Assembly: GCA_023150875.1 (NCBI GenBank)
Contig: JAKLKC010000030.1
Span: forward strand, 16,490-80,489
DNA: 64,000 nucleotides
Direction of reading: 5' to 3'
DNA from: Myxococcota bacterium
GTDB lineage: Bacteria > Myxococcota_A > UBA796 > UBA9615 > JAKLKC01
The notes beneath the pieces are model-generated. The model ran no database searches, was not told where the DNA came from, and saw only the letters and a program-made list of their open reading frames with translations. Each line of letters begins with the position of its first letter. Positions within the stretch are counted from its first letter, which is position 1. This document shows positions 36,429-44,662 of this stretch, one piece after another. Position numbers and translations under genes: made by a program.

Positions 36429-36866
36429 TCACGGAAGGACCGTCGGCGGACGCCTCTCCCGGAGCGCGAGGCGGATCATCGACCGCAGTTCGTCGAAGTC
36501 GCACGGCTTGGCGAGGAAGTAGGGCACCGAGAGCCTCGCCGCCAGGTCCGCGAGGCGCGGGGAGGCCGACACCAGGATCACCGGGACCAGGTCCATGCCG
36601 CAGTCCTCGACGAACATGCGATACACGAGCCCCGGGCCGTCCAGCGTGGGCATCTGCACGTCCGACACCACCACGTCCGGCAGCAGTTCCCGGAGCCGCA
36701 GCAGGGCCTCGACTCCGTCCCTGGCCCAGGACACCCGGTAGCCCTCGGCCTCCAGCAGCGCCAGGAGCGGCCCGGCGATGTCGGGGTCGTCCTCCACGAC
36801 CAGGACCGTGGGGGAAGCCACCGGGGGCGTCGGCGGCCGATGCGACGATGGAAGGCGCGATCTCAC
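36429..36866 (-). CDS. Single-domain response regulator
   Basis: The 145-residue protein is a receiver domain only: the acidic pair in VLVVEDDPDI, phospho-acceptor Asp69 in VVVSDVQMPTLDG, the Ser of VILVSASPRL and Lys of FLAKPCDF are all present. There is no DNA-binding output domain, so it probably works by protein contact or as a phosphate relay. It starts at GTG 36866 or, as a shorter form, at GTG 36821. It is divergent from a histidine kinase 80 bases away, its likely partner. Confidence 0.88.
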   Translation of the reverse strand: MRSRLPSSHRPPTPPVASPTVLVVEDDPDIAGPLLALLEAEGYRVSWARDGVEALLRLRELLPDVVVSDVQMPTLDGPGLVYRMFVEDCGMDLVPVILVSASPRLADLAARLSVPYFLAKPCDFDELRSMIRLALRERRPPTVLP

Positions 36867-36896
36867 GGGTCTCGCGATTGCATGGACCGTGCGCGC

Positions 36897-36910
36897 GGGT
36901 CCCGGGACCC
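36897..36910. promoter_or_regulatory. 14-bp perfect palindrome between response regulator and kinase genes
   Basis: GGGTCCCGGGACCC is a perfect palindrome centred between the divergent starts at 36866 and 36947. It may be an operator for the pair; in this base composition chance occurrence is not negligible. Confidence 0.3.
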
Positions 36911-36946
36911 CGTCCGGGACCGGGCGCCCATCCGGAGCACCCAGGG

Positions 36947-38479
36947 ATGGCCAGAGAGACGCCGGGGACGGCGGGTGCGGAGTCGGCGGGCGGCGTGGGG
37001 GGCTGGAGGCTCTCCCGGGCCATCCGCCTGGGCCTCGGGGTCCTGCTCCTGCTGACCGTCCTGTCGTCCGCGCTGCTGGCGGGGCTGACCACCCTGCTGC
37101 ACAGCGTCTCGCGGGACCTGGCGGTCACCATCGAGGGCGCGGGGTTGGCGAACGAGCTGCAGTTCGGGCTCCTCGCCTTCGAACGGGCGGCGGCGATGGC
37201 CGACGATCCCGACGGAGCCCGCGCCTCCCCCCTCCCGCCCCTGGAGTCCACGCTCCGGCGCCGCCTCGCCGAGGCGTCTCGGCACCCGGGGAGCCCCGAG
37301 GAGGCCGAGAGGCTGCGGGAGGCGGAGCGCTCCATCGAGGCGTACCTCGCCGCGGTTCGGACGGCGCAGGCCCGATCCGGGGCGCCCGCGTCCCCGGGCG
37401 AGGCCGTTGAGCCCCGGAGGGAAGCCGCCTTCCGCGCCGTCGACGCGCTGGTGGACGCCCACATTGCCCGCTCCAGGCGCGGCGTCGCCAGGGCCGAGCG
37501 GATCGACCGCTTCGCCAACGCGGCGGGCGTGGCGGTCATCGCCCTCGTCGTCGCCACCACCTTCGGGCTGGTGCTGGCGTTCCACTTCGGCGTGGCCCTG
37601 CCCCTCTCGCGCCTGTACGGTGGGATCGCCCGGTACCAGGGCGGGGAGGCGGGGGCCCGGGCGCCCATCGAGGGACCCCACGAGCTGCGCGTGCTCGCCC
37701 AGGAGTTCAACGCCCTCGCCGACTCCGCGCAGTCCCGCGAGAGGGACCAGCTCGCCTTCCTCGGCAGCGTGGCCCACGACCTCCGGAACCCCCTCGCGGC
37801 CATCAACTACTCCTTGGAGCTCCTCAAGAGGATGGACTCCGGCCGGGACCTCCCCGGACTCGACGACGGGCTGGCCCGGATCGGGCGGCAGGCGCAGCGG
37901 CTGGGGCGGATGGTCGGGGACTTCCTGGACGCGACCCTGGTCCAGGCGGGCCGGCTCGACCTGTTCGTGGAACCGGTGGACGTCGGGGGCCTGCTCCGGG
38001 AAGCGGTGGAGGCGTGTCGGCAGGCCACCCCCGATCGGGTGTTCCGGTTGGACCTGCCGGACGGCGTGCCGGTCGTCCCGTGCGATCGCACGCGCATCGG
38101 GCAGGTCGCGCACAACCTGCTTGGAAACGCTGCCAAGTACTCGCCCGCGGGCTCCGTCGTGCGCGTGGGGCTGGAAGTGTTCCCCGCCGAGGTCGTGATC
38201 TCCGTCCGTGACGAAGGGATCGGCATCGCGCCGGACGATCTGCCCCGGATCTTCGAACCCTTCCGCCGCCGGGGGACGTCCCACGCGACCCTCCCCGGCA
38301 TCGGGCTCGGCCTGTTCGTCTCCCGGCGGATCGTCGAGGCCCACGGGGGCCGCGTCGAGGTCCAGAGCGCGCCGGGCCAGGGCTCCACCTTCCGGGTCCA
38401 CCTCCCCCGGGAGCCGGCGGTGGGGGACGGGCTGGAAACGGCGGGGGCCGGCGCCGCCCCCCCGACCCCGCCGCCCTGA
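36947..38479 (+). CDS. Sensor histidine kinase with HAMP domain
   Basis: The 510-residue membrane kinase has two membrane helices (about 27-50 and 195-220) flanking a helical periplasmic sensor of about 145 residues, then a HAMP linker. The HisKA box reads FLGSVAHDLRNPLAAINYSL with His277. The ATPase domain shows HNLLGNAAKYSP (N box), DEGIGIAPDDLPRIFEPF (G1/F boxes) and GIGLGLFVSRRIVEAHGG (G2). The helical sensor with Ala/Glu/Arg content is of the four-helix-bundle type. Ligand unknown. It is divergent from a receiver-only response regulator and is followed by a repeat core at 38504. Confidence 0.93.
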   Translation: MARETPGTAGAESAGGVGGWRLSRAIRLGLGVLLLLTVLSSALLAGLTTLLHSVSRDLAVTIEGAGLANELQFGLLAFERAAAMADDPDGARASPLPPLESTLRRRLAEASRHPGSPEEAERLREAERSIEAYLAAVRTAQARSGAPASPGEAVEPRREAAFRAVDALVDAHIARSRRGVARAERIDRFANAAGVAVIALVVATTFGLVLAFHFGVALPLSRLYGGIARYQGGEAGARAPIEGPHELRVLAQEFNALADSAQSRERDQLAFLGSVAHDLRNPLAAINYSLELLKRMDSGRDLPGLDDGLARIGRQAQRLGRMVGDFLDATLVQAGRLDLFVEPVDVGGLLREAVEACRQATPDRVFRLDLPDGVPVVPCDRTRIGQVAHNLLGNAAKYSPAGSVVRVGLEVFPAEVVISVRDEGIGIAPDDLPRIFEPFRRRGTSHATLPGIGLGLFVSRRIVEAHGGRVEVQSAPGQGSTFRVHLPREPAVGDGLETAGAGAAPPTPPP

Positions 38480-38503
38480 TCGGGGATCGGGGTCACGGAC
38501 CAC

Positions 38504-38519
38504 CACTTTCACATTCCCC
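38504..38519. repeat. Dispersed repeat core (CACTTTCACATTCCCC)
   Basis: This sequence resembles the AT-rich core of the 73-bp tandem repeat at 33731 (CACTTTTACATTTCGCC) and the reverse-oriented copy at 63911. It lies in the 157-base gap between the kinase and GT2 genes, where I see no other feature. Confidence 0.5.
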
Positions 38520-38636
38520 AGTCCTCGGCCCCCGCCTCGCGCCGGTCGTCCCCCGGGGGCGAGGGGCCCGGGAACGGACTCCGACGCCTCAACTCCCCTC
38601 CTCCTCCGCCGACGAGACCCCCGGAAGGGGCCCCCC

Positions 38637-40526
38637 ATGAACGCCGATCCCCGCGCCTGGCCGGTGCCGCCGCCGACTTCCGTCCGGGACCGATGGGCGC
38701 GCCTCCTGGGGGGGGCCGGGGAGGGGCCCGCGCTGCTGGTGGGCGCGGGGGACGCTTACGGGGCGGCGCTGGCGGCGCTGCGCTTCGGCTCGCTGGCGCT
38801 GTGGGATCCCGGCGGGGCCGCCCCCCTCGCCCCCGCCGCCCACTCCCTGCTGGACCTCGCCGCCCCGGCGGGACCCCGCTCCCTGGCCCCCGGGGACGCC
38901 GCCTTCCCCCGGGTGGTCCTCGCCGGTCCCGCGACCCCCGGGGGGCTCCGGGCCGCCGCCCGCAAGGTGGCCCCGGGGGGGCGCCTCGCCTGGGCGGGTC
39001 CGAGCCTCCCACTCCCCGGGGGCTGGCAGCCCGCCCGCGCCCACCCCCACTCCCCTCCCGGCGATCCCGTCTGGTTCGCCCGCGCCCCCGGGATGGCCCG
39101 GCCGGAGGGCGCCCCGTCCCCTGCCTCCCCCGCCGCCTCCGGCGACCTCGTCACCTTCATCGTCCCCACCTGCAACCGCGCCCACCTGCTGCCCGAGGCC
39201 CTGGACTCCGCCCTGGCCCAGCGGGGCGCCCGAGTGGAAGTGATCGCCGTGGACGACGGCAGCGAAGACGACACGCCCCGGGTCCTGGCCGCCTACGGGG
39301 ACCGGGTCCACGCCCTCAGGCTCCCCCGGAACCGGGGCAAGTCCGCGGCCCTGAACCTCGGCATGGAGCACGCCCGGGGGGAGTGGATCGTGGTGCTGGA
39401 CGACGACGACCGGGCCTTCCCGGGGCAGATCGCCGCCCAGCTCGCCTGGGCCTCCCTCCATCCCGGCTGTGGGGGTGTGTACGGCGACTCCCTCAGGTTC
39501 CACGGCGGCACCGGCGAGGCCATCGGCGTCCAGGCCGCCCTGGACGTCCCCCCCCGCTGGCTGTGTGGGCAGGCGGCGCTCCGGATCCCCTTCATGCCCG
39601 GCACCCTGCTGCTGCGCCGCGCGGTCCAGGAGCGGATCGGCCCCTACCGCGAGGCGCTCCGCCGGGGCCAGGACATGGACCTCTTCGTCCGGGCCGCCGC
39701 CGCCGCCGACCTGGTCCCCATCCCCCTCGCCGTCCAGGAGGTGCGGGTCCACGCCGGGGTCCGGGGGGGCGGCGCCCACCGCTTCCGGGCCGAGGAGCAC
39801 CACCGCCGCCACCTCGAGGTCAGCGCCGTCCCCTTCGGGCGCCTGCTCGCCACCCTGGACGACTCCGCCCTCGTGCCCGCCGCGGCTCGGCACCCCGCCT
39901 GGCGGGGGCAGGCGGCCCTCCACCGGGCCGTGTCCCTGTGCCTTCGGGAGCTGTGGGGGGAGGCCCGCGCCGCCCTGGCCGGCTTCGACCCCGGGGAAGC
40001 CTCCCCGGCGGCCCCCGTCCTGCTCCGCCACCTCGCCGGCCTTGCCGCCCCCGCGGCGGCCCCGCCGTCCCCGGAGCGTCTCGCCCTGCTCCGCCGCCTC
40101 CGGGCCACCCTCGCCTCCCTCCGCCCCGCCTCCCCGGAGCGCCGGGTGCTGGTGGTGGACGAGGGGGGAGCCTGTGCCCTCGGGCGCGTCGTCGACGCCG
40201 CTCTCGCCGCCGAGGACGCCCCGCCCCAGGTGCTGATCTGGGCCCGCTGCCGCCGAGAGCCCCGGGAGCCCTACGCCGAGACCTGCGGGGCCGCCTTCGT
40301 GGACGCGCCCCCGGACGTGCCGGCGGGGGCCGTCCTCGCCCGCATGGCCGAGGGGCCGTGGGGGCGGCTCGAGCTGCGCTCCACCGCCTGGCCCGGGGAC
40401 CGCGCGCTGGCCTGGTCCCGGGCGGACTTCGAGGGGCTCGGTGGGTTCGCGCGGTCCGCCACCACCGTCGAGGCGGCCCTCCCCCGGGCACCCCGCCCCG
40501 CCCCGGACGCTGCCGACGCCGCCTGA
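38637..40526 (+). CDS. Glycosyltransferase family 2 protein with extra N-terminal Rossmann-like domain
   Basis: The 629-residue cytoplasmic enzyme has a GT2 catalytic domain from about residue 172: VTFIVPTCNRAHLLPEALDSAL, VEVIAVDDGSEDDTPRVLA, NRGKSAALNLGMEHARGEW and the metal site VVLDDDDRAFPGQ. The later GPYREALRRGQDMDLFVRAA corresponds to the acceptor-site ED region. The first 150 residues look like a degenerate methyltransferase-type fold (LLVGAGDAYGAALAAL and LRAAARKVAPGGRLAWAG). The C-terminal 200 residues are helical and end in an Ala/Pro-rich tail. It probably adds sugars to a surface polymer or glycoprotein; the donor is unknown. Confidence 0.88.
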   Translation: MNADPRAWPVPPPTSVRDRWARLLGGAGEGPALLVGAGDAYGAALAALRFGSLALWDPGGAAPLAPAAHSLLDLAAPAGPRSLAPGDAAFPRVVLAGPATPGGLRAAARKVAPGGRLAWAGPSLPLPGGWQPARAHPHSPPGDPVWFARAPGMARPEGAPSPASPAASGDLVTFIVPTCNRAHLLPEALDSALAQRGARVEVIAVDDGSEDDTPRVLAAYGDRVHALRLPRNRGKSAALNLGMEHARGEWIVVLDDDDRAFPGQIAAQLAWASLHPGCGGVYGDSLRFHGGTGEAIGVQAALDVPPRWLCGQAALRIPFMPGTLLLRRAVQERIGPYREALRRGQDMDLFVRAAAAADLVPIPLAVQEVRVHAGVRGGGAHRFRAEEHHRRHLEVSAVPFGRLLATLDDSALVPAAARHPAWRGQAALHRAVSLCLRELWGEARAALAGFDPGEASPAAPVLLRHLAGLAAPAAAPPSPERLALLRRLRATLASLRPASPERRVLVVDEGGACALGRVVDAALAAEDAPPQVLIWARCRREPREPYAETCGAAFVDAPPDVPAGAVLARMAEGPWGRLELRSTAWPGDRALAWSRADFEGLGGFARSATTVEAALPRAPRPAPDAADAA

Positions 40527-40605
40527 TCTCCCCTCCGCCCTTGCGCGCGGGCGCCCCGCCCCGCCAGGATCTCCGCGAGGGGGAGGCCGGAGCCCCCCGA
40601 GGACC

Positions 40606-42981
40606 GTGCGACGACGCCACACCACCCGACTGGATCCCGCCGGTTCCCCCGGGGGGGATCCCCCCGATCCGCCGCCGGCGGGGGCCCTCCTTCCCGACCG
40701 ATACGAGGATCTGGGGCTCCTCGCCCGGGGGGGGATGGGCGAGGTCCGGCGCGTCCGGGACCGGACGCTGGGCCGGGTGCTGGTGCTCAAGACCGTCGCC
40801 CCCGATCGGTCCGCGGATCCCCGGGTCCTCGCCGCCTTCGCCGACGAGGCCCGCCTCACCGCCTCCCTCCAGCACCCGGGGATCGTGCCCGTCCACGACG
40901 CCGGGTGCCTCCCCGACGGCCGCCCCTACTACACGATGCCCGAGGTGCGGGGTCGCACCCTCGGGGACGTCATCGCCGCCGTCCATTCCCCCGCCCGGGA
41001 CGGCGACGCGGCGGGGTGGACCTTCCGGCGGCTGGTGGACGCCTTCGCCCGGGCCTGCGAGGCGGTGGCCTCCGCCCACGCCCGGGGGGTGGTCCACGGG
41101 GACCTCAAGCCCGACAACGTGCTCCTCGGGCCCTTCGGCGAGGTCCAGGTGGTGGACTGGGGGCTGGCGCGGGAGGTCCGGGACGGCGCCCCGGGGCCCC
41201 ACCTGAGGGGCGGGACTCCGGGCTACCTCGCCCCGGAGCAGGCCCGGGGCGAGCCGGCGGGCCCCGGCGCCGACGTGTACTCCCTGGGCGCCGTGCTCCA
41301 CGGGGTCCTCGCGGGATCCGCCCCCGCCGCGCCCGCGCCGGAGGGGAGACTCGGGCCGGAGCTCCCGGCGCGCCCCTTCCCCGCCGAGGAGCTGGAGGCG
41401 CTGTGCCGGGCCGCCCTGGCCCCGGATCCCGCCGCCCGGCCCACCGCCGCCGCCGTCGCCCACGCGGTCGCCGACTGGCTCGACGAGTCCCGCCGCCGGG
41501 AGCGGGCCCGGGGGCTGGTGGAGGACGCCCGCGCCGCCATCGCCCGGGCCGACGCCGCCCGGCGCCGGGCCGCCGCCGTCCGCAAGGAGGCCGACCGCCT
41601 CCTGGGCGCCCTGCCCCCCTGGGAGGGGGAGGAGGCGCGGCGGCCCGGATGGGAGCTCGCCGACCGCGCCGACGCCCTGGAAGCCGAGGCCGAGACCCAC
41701 CGCCTGGAGGCCGACCAGGTCCTGAGGGGCGCCCTGACCCACGCCCCGGAGCTGGACGCCGCCCACGCCCTCCTGGCCGCCCGCTACCGCGACCTGCACG
41801 ACGCCGCGGAGCGGCGCCGGGAGGGGGGCGAGGCCGCCCGCTACGCCGCCCTCCTCCGGGCCCACGACGACGGGCGGCACGGGGCGTGGCTCCGGGGGGA
41901 CGGCCGCCTCACCGTGGTCACCGATCCGCCGGGAGCGGAGATCTGGCTCCACCGCCACGTCGAGCGGGACCGCCGCCTCTTCCCCGAGCCCGAGGGCTCC
42001 CTTGGCCGCACCCCCCTCCACGACGCGCCGCTGCCCATGGGGAGCTGGCTGCTGGTGCTGCGTGCCCCCGGGCGGGCCGAGGTGCTCCACCCGGTCTTCA
42101 TCGGCAGGGAGGAGCGGTGGGACGGCGTGCCCCCGCGGGGAGAGGAGCCCCTGCCCCTGCCCCTGCCCCCCGCGGGCTCCCTCGGCGCCGACGAGCGCTA
42201 CGTCCCGCCGGGATGGGCCTGGATCGGCGGCGATCCCGACGCCCCCGAGTCCCTGCCCCGGAGGCGGGTGTGGGTGGACGGCTTCATCGCCCGCACCCAC
42301 CCCGTCACCAACGCCGAGTACCTGGAGTTCCTGGAAGACCTGGTGCGGGAGGGGGGCGGGGAGGCGCCCCGCCACGTCCCCCGGGAGCCCGGCGAGCCGG
42401 GAGCGCCCCTGTACCACCGGGACCCGGGCGGCGGGTTCCGTCTCGGCCGGGACGCCTACGGGGACCTGTGGTTGCCGGACTGGCCGGTGACCTACGTGGA
42501 CTGGCGCTCCGCCCGGGCCTACGCCGCCTGGCGGGCCCGGAGGGACGGCCTGCCCTGGCGCCTGCCCCGGGAGCTGGAGTGGGAGAAGGCCGCCCGGGGC
42601 GCCGACGGGCGCTTCCACCCCTGGGGGGACCGCTTCGAGTCGTGCTTCTGCTGCATGCGCTCCTCCCACCCCGGCCGGCCCCTCCCCGTCGCGGTGACCG
42701 CCTTCCCCGCCGACGTCAGCCCCTACGGGGTGCGGGGCCTGGGGGGGAACGTGCGGGACTGGTGCCTGGACCCCTACCGCCCCGGCGGCCCCCTGCCCCT
42801 GCGGGTGGGAGGGCCGGGGGTGGAGGAGCCCGGGGGGGACGAGGACGCGCCGCGGGTGATCCGAGGGGGGACCTGGCTCTCCCCCGCGGCCGGCACCCGC
42901 GCCGCCAGCCGCCAGCGCAGCTCCCCCGGGACCCGCACCGAGACCCTGGGCTTCCGCCTGGTCCGCTCCTGGCCCGGATGA
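40606..42981 (+). CDS. Ser/Thr protein kinase fused to PEGA-like and formylglycine-enzyme-like domains
   Basis: The 791-residue protein starts at a GTG. Residues about 25-300 form a Hanks-type kinase: GGMGEVRRVRD (Gly loop), VLVLKTV (Lys), VVHGDLKPDNVLL (Asp166) and VVDWGLA in place of DFG. The usual HRD Arg is Gly, so this is a non-RD kinase. A helical coiled-coil region follows, then a PEGA-like beta module (RLTVVTDPPGAEIWLHRHVE). From about 535 to the end lies a FGE/SUMF1-type domain with YVPPGWAWIGGD, THPVTNAEYLEFL, LPRELEWEKAARG and VIRGGTWLSPAAGTRAASRQ. The catalytic Cys pair of true formylglycine enzymes is not at its usual place, so this domain probably binds rather than oxidises. No membrane helix is seen. 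Confidence 0.92.
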   Translation: MRRRHTTRLDPAGSPGGDPPDPPPAGALLPDRYEDLGLLARGGMGEVRRVRDRTLGRVLVLKTVAPDRSADPRVLAAFADEARLTASLQHPGIVPVHDAGCLPDGRPYYTMPEVRGRTLGDVIAAVHSPARDGDAAGWTFRRLVDAFARACEAVASAHARGVVHGDLKPDNVLLGPFGEVQVVDWGLAREVRDGAPGPHLRGGTPGYLAPEQARGEPAGPGADVYSLGAVLHGVLAGSAPAAPAPEGRLGPELPARPFPAEELEALCRAALAPDPAARPTAAAVAHAVADWLDESRRRERARGLVEDARAAIARADAARRRAAAVRKEADRLLGALPPWEGEEARRPGWELADRADALEAEAETHRLEADQVLRGALTHAPELDAAHALLAARYRDLHDAAERRREGGEAARYAALLRAHDDGRHGAWLRGDGRLTVVTDPPGAEIWLHRHVERDRRLFPEPEGSLGRTPLHDAPLPMGSWLLVLRAPGRAEVLHPVFIGREERWDGVPPRGEEPLPLPLPPAGSLGADERYVPPGWAWIGGDPDAPESLPRRRVWVDGFIARTHPVTNAEYLEFLEDLVREGGGEAPRHVPREPGEPGAPLYHRDPGGGFRLGRDAYGDLWLPDWPVTYVDWRSARAYAAWRARRDGLPWRLPRELEWEKAARGADGRFHPWGDRFESCFCCMRSSHPGRPLPVAVTAFPADVSPYGVRGLGGNVRDWCLDPYRPGGPLPLRVGGPGVEEPGGDEDAPRVIRGGTWLSPAAGTRAASRQRSSPGTRTETLGFRLVRSWPG

Positions 42982-43698
42982 TCAGGGGGGGGTGGTGGCG
43001 GCCACGACCATGTCCTCGTGGGCCTGGGCGTAGTCGAGGTAGGACGCGCGGATGGAGTCCAGCAGGCGGGGGTCCAGGGTCGCCCCGAGGAAGTCGTCGA
43101 CGCAGGTGGCGTCGCAGCCGGCGGTCACGTCGAGCACGTCGTACACCCCCGGCGCCGACGCCTCCAGCAGAACCCGGGAGCCGGTCCCGTCCGCGTTCGG
43201 CTCCACGAGCACCGACACGGTCTTGGCGCCGATCCCGTAGGTCGAACGGGCGACGAGGGAGGGATCTTCCAGGTACGCCCGGGCCTCGGTGTAGGAGGAG
43301 GTGAACAGGGCCTGCTGCATCGCCCCCGATCCGCCGGCGCAGGCCGGCTCGCCGACGGCGCCCAGGTGGTTCTGGAGCCAGACGAGGTAGAGGTTGAACT
43401 GCGGCATGGTCAGCGGCGACGTGTTGGGAGCCTGGGGCCACGTCTTCTGGGCCACCAGCGAGGCCGACTGCCACACCCACATGTAGAAGACCTGGGGCGC
43501 CGAGAAGTACCGCAGGTGGTACTCGCGGTTCCCGCAGATGATCTCGCCGTCGAACCAGTCGCCGGGGGGAGTCGGTGGGGCGTCGTCGTCGATGGGGGGC
43601 GCCCGCCAGACACCGGGAGCGGCCGCGGGGAGGGCGCGGGGGGCGGCCAGAACGAGGGCGGCGCACGCGGCGGCAAGCAGCACGAGCAGGCGGTGCAT
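42982..43698 (-). CDS. Exported protein of unknown function
   Basis: The 238-residue product has a clean signal peptide (LLVLLAAACAALVLAAPRAL) and a globular domain with six Cys residues in pairs (IICGNREYHLRYF, GEPACAGGSGAM, VTAGCDATCVDDF), suggesting disulfides. Aromatic-rich segments such as APQVFYMWVWQSASL are notable. I know no family. A GAGGAGAG ribosome site lies just before the ATG and a recognisable promoter is placed correctly upstream. Its stop codon abuts the stop of the kinase gene (TGATCA). Confidence 0.7.
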   Translation of the reverse strand: MHRLLVLLAAACAALVLAAPRALPAAAPGVWRAPPIDDDAPPTPPGDWFDGEIICGNREYHLRYFSAPQVFYMWVWQSASLVAQKTWPQAPNTSPLTMPQFNLYLVWLQNHLGAVGEPACAGGSGAMQQALFTSSYTEARAYLEDPSLVARSTYGIGAKTVSVLVEPNADGTGSRVLLEASAPGVYDVLDVTAGCDATCVDDFLGATLDPRLLDSIRASYLDYAQAHEDMVVAATTPP

Positions 43699-43722
43699 GG
43701 TCTCTCCTCGGGGCCCCGGTTC

Positions 43723-43751
43723 CGAATAGCATCCTGCCCGCGGGGGATCAA
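43723..43751 (-). promoter_or_regulatory. Sigma-70-like promoter for the exported-protein gene
   Basis: Read on the minus strand, TTGATC (43751-43746) and TATTCG (43728-43723) are separated by 17 bases, giving a start near 43716 and a leader of about 18 bases before the ATG at 43698. The -35 matches 4 of 6 and the -10 matches 3 of 6 consensus positions. Confidence 0.45.
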
Positions 43752-43810
43752 GCGCGAGATCCCCCGGAGGGAGGGCGGGACCGGGTCGACCCCGATCCCG
43801 CCCCTCACCA

Positions 43811-44419
43811 CTACCAGGAGACCTCGATGGTGACCTCCCAGTTCTTGCCGTGGATGCTCACGCCGGCGCTGCCGGGGCTGAAGCTGAGGTCGAGCTTGAT
43901 GCGAGCGGGGGTGCCGTCGTAGTCACCGTCCATGAAGACGTCCGCCTCCATCTCGGCGACGATGTTGCCGGCGCGGTCCAGGAGCATCGCGAAGCCGCGC
44001 TCGGTGCCGTCGGGGTTGCGGACGAGCTGGGCCACCACCTCGTAGAAGCCGGCGGGGATCCCGGCGTCGGCGGGGAGGGCCAGGTAGGTCAGGCCCAGGG
44101 ACGCTCCGGCGTACAGCTCCTCGCGCCGCAGGTCCTCGGCGTCCACGTTGGCCGCGTGGCCGATGGTGAAGCCCTGGCCGCCGGCGATGAGCATGTCGGC
44201 GTCCACCACCATGCCCCGGGACTCCGCGACGGTGCGCATCTGCGTGGCGACCTGGCCGATCCCGTAGCTGAGGGTGTTCTCGATCCGGGCGCCGGAGCGG
44301 GCCTCCAGGGCGTCGCCGGGGCCCGCCAGGGCCGCGGGGGCGCTGGCGAGCAGGCCGACGGCGGTGACGGCGGCGAGGGCGGGACGGCAGAGGGGAGAGA
44401 GGGTGCTGAGGAAGGACAT
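43811..44419 (-). CDS. Exported protein of unknown function with sigma-54 promoter
   Basis: The 202-residue protein has a signal peptide (ALAAVTAVGLLASAPAALAG). The mature part contains TLSYGIGQVATQMRTVAESRG, a long polar helix, then a beta-rich domain (GFYEVVAQLVRNPDGTERGFAMLLD, ARIKLDLSFSPG) ending KNWEVTIEVSW, with an aromatic end like that of outer-membrane or secreted beta proteins. No family is recognised. An AAGGAGAAA ribosome site precedes the ATG and an excellent sigma-54 promoter lies about 75 bases upstream. The sigma-54 activator gene is the next gene upstream on the same strand. Confidence 0.75.
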   Translation of the reverse strand: MSFLSTLSPLCRPALAAVTAVGLLASAPAALAGPGDALEARSGARIENTLSYGIGQVATQMRTVAESRGMVVDADMLIAGGQGFTIGHAANVDAEDLRREELYAGASLGLTYLALPADAGIPAGFYEVVAQLVRNPDGTERGFAMLLDRAGNIVAEMEADVFMDGDYDGTPARIKLDLSFSPGSAGVSIHGKNWEVTIEVSW

Positions 44420-44491
44420 GGCGATTTCTCCTTGCGGGCTGGGGCGTTCTTCCGTTCGCCGTCTCGTTCGCGGCGTTCGGGAACCCATCAA

Positions 44492-44507
44492 GGCAACCGC
44501 CGTGCCA
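44492..44507 (-). promoter_or_regulatory. Sigma-54 (-24/-12) promoter
   Basis: On the minus strand the sequence is TGGCACGGCGGTTGCC, matching TGGCACG-N4-TTGC completely. The predicted start near 44482 gives a leader of about 62 bases for the gene starting at 44419. A run of seven T residues on the same strand lies about ten bases upstream of the -24 box. Confidence 0.75.
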
Positions 44508-44662
44508 GTTCCGGGACGAAAAAAAGGGGGCAGATCGGCGTTCCCGGGGCCTCCCGAGCGCGTCCGACGCGGCGCGGCCCCGTCCCGGTGCATCCGAGGG
44601 CGGCCCGGTGCGGGCGAGTGCGCCGGGAGGGGAGCGGAGACGGCCCCAGGAGCGCCCCGGGA

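Noticed and set aside
44516..44527. Run of seven A (T on the minus strand) after the activator gene as a rho-independent terminator
   Set aside because: No convincing stem precedes the run on the minus strand; it lies just upstream of the sigma-54 promoter and may instead be a bendable promoter element.
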